Positions 60,421-64,000 of a stretch of DNA of 64,000 bases are shown one piece after another. The position numbers and the translations under genes are program-made. Below the pieces are notes generated by a model that saw nothing but the letters and a program-made list of their open reading frames with translations, made no database searches and was not told the origin of the DNA. The stretch comes from Pseudomonas sp. TCU-HL1 (lineage in GTDB: Bacteria > Pseudomonadota > Gammaproteobacteria > Pseudomonadales > Pseudomonadaceae): the NCBI RefSeq assembly GCF_001708505.1, contig NZ_CP015992.1, forward strand, positions 1,364,001-1,428,000, in the 5' to 3' direction. The first letter of the stretch is position 1. Every line of letters begins with the position of its first letter.

Positions 60421-61494
60421 TCAGGCGCAGGATTGGCCGGCCTCGGTCAGCGTGAGTTCCGCCAGCACGCGCAGCTCGGTGAGCAGCCCGCGGACATGCC
60501 GGATCTGGTTGTTCGCCCAACGGTGTTCGTCGGCCATCATGCGGTCGGCGGTGTAGCCGGGCGGCAGGGCGGTTTCGCTCATCTCCCGGTAGGGAATGAA
60601 CGGGTCTTGCGCCTCGTCCGACTGGCGGAACGACGGGGCGATGTAGTGGTTTTCCTGCTCCAGGATGAAGGCGATCACCTGGGGCGCGTGCTCGCCGAGC
60701 ATCAACAGTTCGAACAACATCCGCGCGCCGGGCAGGTCATCTTCCGGGCTGCCGTGGAGGACGCCGTAATGGCCGAAGCCGTTCTGTTCGGGGACGATGC
60801 GTACACCCTTGAGGTGTACCTGGCGGATGTACGGGGAAAGGTCCTGCAGCGCGGGTAGCGGTTGCTCGCAGGCATTGATCATGTTGCCGAAGTCGAACAG
60901 TGCGTTCAGGCGCGGGTTGCCGGCCTGGCGCAGCAGTTGCGCAATTTCGCCGCTCTTGAGCTCCTCGTGCTGCTCGAAGTCGAAGTGCAGGTCGTGCTGG
61001 TCGGCCAGTTGGCCGAGGTACTGGAGGTCCGTCTCGATCAGCGCCATCACCCGCGAAAGATGACCTTCATAGCGCGAGTAGACGCGGATGTTGCGAGTGC
61101 CTATCGCCTGGGCGACGGCCACCACCTGGTCGACGTCTTCACGGCGCGTGCTGCTGATTTCCAGGTGCACGTCCAGTTCCAGGGCGCGGGCCTTGTCGGC
61201 GAAGGCGCGGAGTTGCTCCGGGCTCATCCGCGACAGGCTGTTTTCCTCGCCGTCCAGCAGGTGCAGGCTCAGGCCCTGCAGCTCGTGGCGGTAGGCGAAA
61301 TCCAGCAGGTCCGCGGGCTTGAGCCGGCCGTGGGTCAGGTTGGTCAGTAGCGGGTAGCCGTGGGCGAACAGACGAAGGCTGTCGAGGCGTTCCAGCAGGC
61401 GGGTGGCGAGGTCGGGCGTGAGCAGGGGGGGCGGGGCTTCACTGCTGGCGTTCTGGCGCAGCAGCGCGGCAAAGCGTGCTTGGATAGCGTTCAT
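60421..61494 (-). CDS. Xylose-isomerase-like TIM-barrel sugar isomerase/epimerase
   Basis: 357 aa of the AP-endonuclease-2/sugar phosphate isomerase fold. Likely metal-binding residues appear in HFDFEQHEELKSGEI (Glu), NALFDFGNMINACE (Asp), VHLKGVRI (His) and FILEQENHY (Glu). No DNA-repair signature. It probably isomerises a keto-sugar or similar. The ATG at 61494 has AGGA 12 bases upstream. The ATG at 61503 would leave no gap to that ribosome site. It lies just downstream of a MocR regulator and upstream of the YihN-like transporter. Confidence 0.75.
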   Translation of the reverse strand: MNAIQARFAALLRQNASSEAPPPLLTPDLATRLLERLDSLRLFAHGYPLLTNLTHGRLKPADLLDFAYRHELQGLSLHLLDGEENSLSRMSPEQLRAFADKARALELDVHLEISSTRREDVDQVVAVAQAIGTRNIRVYSRYEGHLSRVMALIETDLQYLGQLADQHDLHFDFEQHEELKSGEIAQLLRQAGNPRLNALFDFGNMINACEQPLPALQDLSPYIRQVHLKGVRIVPEQNGFGHYGVLHGSPEDDLPGARMLFELLMLGEHAPQVIAFILEQENHYIAPSFRQSDEAQDPFIPYREMSETALPPGYTADRMMADEHRWANNQIRHVRGLLTELRVLAELTLTEAGQSCA

Positions 61495-61611
61495 TCTTGT
61501 CATTCCTGAAAAGGCTGCCGGGGTGGCCGGCGCTGCCTTTATCTCTCCGGAATGGCGCTATCGATATAGCCATTATTTTTTAATTGTTATGACCACTTTG
61601 GCTGCGCTCGG

Positions 61612-63108
61612 CTACAGGCGATGCCCGAGTTGTTCCAGGGCTCTTGCCAGCGCCTCGACTTTCTCGGCGGCCTGCTCTTCGGGCGTACCGGCAAAGCCCA
61701 TCAGCAATCCCGGTGGCAGATAACGCTTGATGCAGTAGTCGCCCAGGCCATAGGTGTAGATCTGATGCCGGGCCAGGCCCTGTGCCACGGCGTTGTCGTC
61801 CTCGGCTTCATCCAGCCAGCCGATCAGATGCAGGCCTGCTTCCACGGGGGCGACCCGCATGAACCCGCCCAGACGGTGCTGCAATTGTTCGAGCAGGCGT
61901 GCCTGGCGTGCCTGGTAAAGCGCACGCATGCGGCGGATATGGCCGAGGAAGTGGCCCTCGACGATGAAGTCGGCGGTGGTTGCCTGGTGCAGCGTGGAGG
62001 GGCTGCGATCCATCACCGCACGGATGGCACAGAAGGGCTCCACCAGGGCCTCGGGCAGGATCACGTAGCCCAGGCGCAGCGAGGGATAGAGCACTTTGCT
62101 GAAGGTGCCGACGTAAATGACCTTCTGCCATTGATCCATGGCGAACAGCGCCGGTAGAGGGCGGCCGACGTAGCGGAACTCGCTGTCGCAATCGTCTTCC
62201 ACTATCCATCCGTGGCCACGGCCGGCCCATTCGATCAGTTCCAGGCGCCGGGCGTAGCTCATGGTGGTGCCGAGGGGATGCTGGCGCGAGGGCGTGGTGA
62301 AGGCGAGGCGGGCGTCCGGACAGTCGCGCAGGCCCTGCTGCACGTCCAGGCCCTGGTCGTCGATGCGCAGCGGAACCAGTCGGCAGCCCTGTGCCTGGAA
62401 GGCGATGCGCGCGGCGATGTGGCCGGGGTCTTCCATCCACACGCCGTCTTGTGGGTCGAGCAGCAGCATGCCGAGCAGGTTGAAGGCCTGCTGGGCGCCG
62501 GATACCACGACCACCTGATCCACGCTGCACTCTATGCCGCGGGCGTCGAAGACGTATTCGACGATGGCTTCGCGCAGGCGCAGCAGGCCCTTTAGTTCGC
62601 CGTAGCCAAGCAGGGCCTTGGTGGGGTGACGGAGATGGCGGTTCATCAGGCGCTTCCACACCGGCAGCGGGAAGGCGTCGTAGGCCGGGTGGCTGGGCAG
62701 GAAGGAGGTCGGGCACTCGGGGGCCCAGGTGGCGTAGGACACGCCGCCGAAAAGCTCGCTGCGCAGGGAATGCACCGATTGACTCAGGCTCGACAGGCGC
62801 GGTGGCTTGCGCGGCTCGTCGGCGCGGGCATCACGGCGTTCCCATTCGTCGCCGACATAGGTTCCGGCGCCGGTGCGCGGTGCCAGGAAGCCTTCGGCGG
62901 TCAGTTGGTCGAAGGCGTTGAGGATCGTGATCCGCGACAGTTCGAGTTCCTTGCAGAGCGTGCGGGTCGAGGGCAGCCGCGTGCCGCCTGGCAGCCGGCC
63001 GCTGAGGATCTGCTTGCGCACCTGCAGGTAGAGCTGGCGGTAGAGGGGCACGGCGCTGGCGCGGTCCAGCTCGATTCCTGTCAACAGCATGCCGCGGGGG
63101 GACTTCAT
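61612..63108 (-). CDS. MocR-family GntR regulator with aminotransferase domain
   Basis: 498 aa. A GntR winged helix (about 12-85: VPLYRQLYLQVRKQILSGRLPGGTRLPSTRTLCKELELSRITILNAFDQL), a variable linker, then an aminotransferase domain with the PLP lysine in GTFSKVLYPSLRLGY and the Asp in VEDDCDSEFRY. It needs a PLP-linked effector. It lies in the same direction as the TIM-barrel and MFS genes and 117 bases before them, so it may control them or be their first gene. This is a second MocR gene in the window, distinct from the one at 38134. Confidence 0.88.
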   Translation of the reverse strand: MKSPRGMLLTGIELDRASAVPLYRQLYLQVRKQILSGRLPGGTRLPSTRTLCKELELSRITILNAFDQLTAEGFLAPRTGAGTYVGDEWERRDARADEPRKPPRLSSLSQSVHSLRSELFGGVSYATWAPECPTSFLPSHPAYDAFPLPVWKRLMNRHLRHPTKALLGYGELKGLLRLREAIVEYVFDARGIECSVDQVVVVSGAQQAFNLLGMLLLDPQDGVWMEDPGHIAARIAFQAQGCRLVPLRIDDQGLDVQQGLRDCPDARLAFTTPSRQHPLGTTMSYARRLELIEWAGRGHGWIVEDDCDSEFRYVGRPLPALFAMDQWQKVIYVGTFSKVLYPSLRLGYVILPEALVEPFCAIRAVMDRSPSTLHQATTADFIVEGHFLGHIRRMRALYQARQARLLEQLQHRLGGFMRVAPVEAGLHLIGWLDEAEDDNAVAQGLARHQIYTYGLGDYCIKRYLPPGLLMGFAGTPEEQAAEKVEALARALEQLGHRL

Positions 63109-63190
63109 TCTGTGCCTGCCTTGTCGTCTCGGATTCAGTGCGGGTTTCTATTGTGCGTCAGCCTGGCCAGGGAGCGTGTCATGGCGTGTC

Positions 63191-64000
63191 TCAGTCCAAA
63201 CGTCCCAGTCTTGCTTCCAGCGCTCTGAGCCGCGCTTGCGCCTGCTCATGGAGAACCTCTGTGGCGGTGTCCACCAGCACGGACGACGGCCGGTACTCGG
63301 GCCGGATCAGTTGGACCCGGAACGGAATCGAGGTCTGCAACCGCCGCATCTGCAACCCCCGACCGGCCTCGTCCAGGGCGCTCAGCGGGTTGACGATGGC
63401 CAGGCCCAGGCCCTGGCGGACCATGGCGCAGACCGAGGCAGCGGTGCTGGTTTCCACCACCATCCGGCGTTCCACCCCGGCGGCGAGGAAGTGGGCGTCC
63501 AGGCTCTGCCGGTAGATATCCAGGCCGGCCAGGCTGATGAAGGGCTGGCCATGGAAATCCGCCAGCGCCAGTTCGGCCTTGGCCAGCAGTTCGTGGCCTT
63601 CGGGCAGCACGCAGACCATATCCGCCGCGAATAAGGTCGAGCCTCGGGTGCCGCGGGGCAGCAGGTCGGTTTCCGAGAGCCCCAGGTCATGCCGCTGACC
63701 GCTCAGGGACTCTTCCAGCAGGGGGGACTCCTGAGCGCTGATGGCCAGTTGCACGCCGGGGTGGCGTTCGATAAAGGCCTGGCAGAACGCGGGCAGCAGC
63801 GTCTGGGCGAACACCGGCAGGCCGGTGATGGCCAGTTGGCCCTGGTCGAAGCGGCGGATCGCCTGCGCGGCCCCCACGATGCGCTCCAGGCCGGCATAGG
63901 AACGCTGCACCTCGTCGAACAGCGCCAGGCCCTGCACGGTGGGGGACAGGCGACCACCCTCGCGGTCGAACAGGCGGAACCCCAGTAGGTGCTCGAAACG
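63191..64000 (-). CDS. LysR-family transcriptional regulator (5' end beyond window)
   Basis: 269 codons before the stop. The visible N-terminal part (RFEHLLGFRLFDREGGRLSPT) is the end of a LysR HTH domain (LG.rLF.R..r...T). The substrate-binding domain follows (IAPLFE-like blocks: GQLAITGLPVFAQTLLP, VQLAISAQESPLLEESL, LGLSETDLLPRG). About 35 residues of the HTH lie outside the window. No inducer is predictable. The stop is 83 bases from the MocR start. Confidence 0.85.
   Translation of the reverse strand, partial: RFEHLLGFRLFDREGGRLSPTVQGLALFDEVQRSYAGLERIVGAAQAIRRFDQGQLAITGLPVFAQTLLPAFCQAFIERHPGVQLAISAQESPLLEESLSGQRHDLGLSETDLLPRGTRGSTLFAADMVCVLPEGHELLAKAELALADFHGQPFISLAGLDIYRQSLDAHFLAAGVERRMVVETSTAASVCAMVRQGLGLAIVNPLSALDEAGRGLQMRRLQTSIPFRVQLIRPEYRPSSVLVDTATEVLHEQAQARLRALEARLGRLD

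Overview
The window is high-GC bacterial DNA from a Pseudomonas-type genome, closest in content to the P. aeruginosa / P. resinovorans lineage. The signs are the head of the alginate operon (algD-alg8-alg44-algK) next to yaaA, the Moco genes moaCDE beside a PIN-PhoH ATPase, aapJQMP with carboxylesterase II and rhlB, sbcB beside an MvaT-type H-NS protein and purU, a PctA-like chemoreceptor, and many Pseudomonas-type REP palindromes. Species cannot be fixed from sequence reading alone. I see no rRNA, tRNA or CRISPR array.

Layout. 1-4.6 kb: start of the alginate operon (minus strand) with a near-consensus AlgU/sigma-22 promoter and an AlgR box. 4.8-6.1 kb: an IS481-family insertion that split a dispersed repeat upstream of algD and left a 5-bp target duplication. 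6.2-10.2 kb: yaaA, PIN-PhoH, moaC-moaD-moaE. 10.4-21.2 kb: an orphan amino-acid binding protein, the aapJQMP uptake operon, carboxylesterase, a cNMP-GGDEF protein, a membrane dipeptidase and rhlB. 21.4-28.3 kb: a six-gene translationally coupled operon (RDD, SpoIIM-like, DUF4129, DUF4350, MoxR, DUF58). 28.6-42 kb: housekeeping genes (sbcB, mvaT, purU, CBS protein, chemoreceptor, HerA-like ATPase, PiT, a GntR/aminotransferase regulator, ccoG, nudE) plus three small genes.

42.3-57.4 kb is the accessory part and the most interesting. A LuxR-type regulator, a KshA-like Rieske oxygenase, an SDR, an HSL-type esterase, a degenerate RibBA paralogue and a stand-alone old-yellow-enzyme reductase form one arm. 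A DUF1329/DUF1302 outer-membrane pair, a KstD-like flavin dehydrogenase and a second SDR form the other. An IS110-type element and an exported SurE-like phosphatase lie between them. A shared inverted motif (CATCGTCYGA / TCRGACGATG) sits in both divergent promoters, and a related GACGAT/ATCGTC cluster lies in front of the LuxR gene. This suggests one regulon for uptake and ring attack on a steroid- or terpenoid-like compound. The substrate is inferred, not shown.

57.6-64 kb: a chimeric pseudogene (thioesterase 5' part with an in-frame TGA, joined to a DUF488-like 3' end), pbpG, a YihN-like MFS transporter with a TIM-barrel isomerase and a MocR regulator, and a LysR gene cut by the window edge. 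Dispersed palindromes (at least two families) fill most intergenic gaps and in places touch coding sequence.
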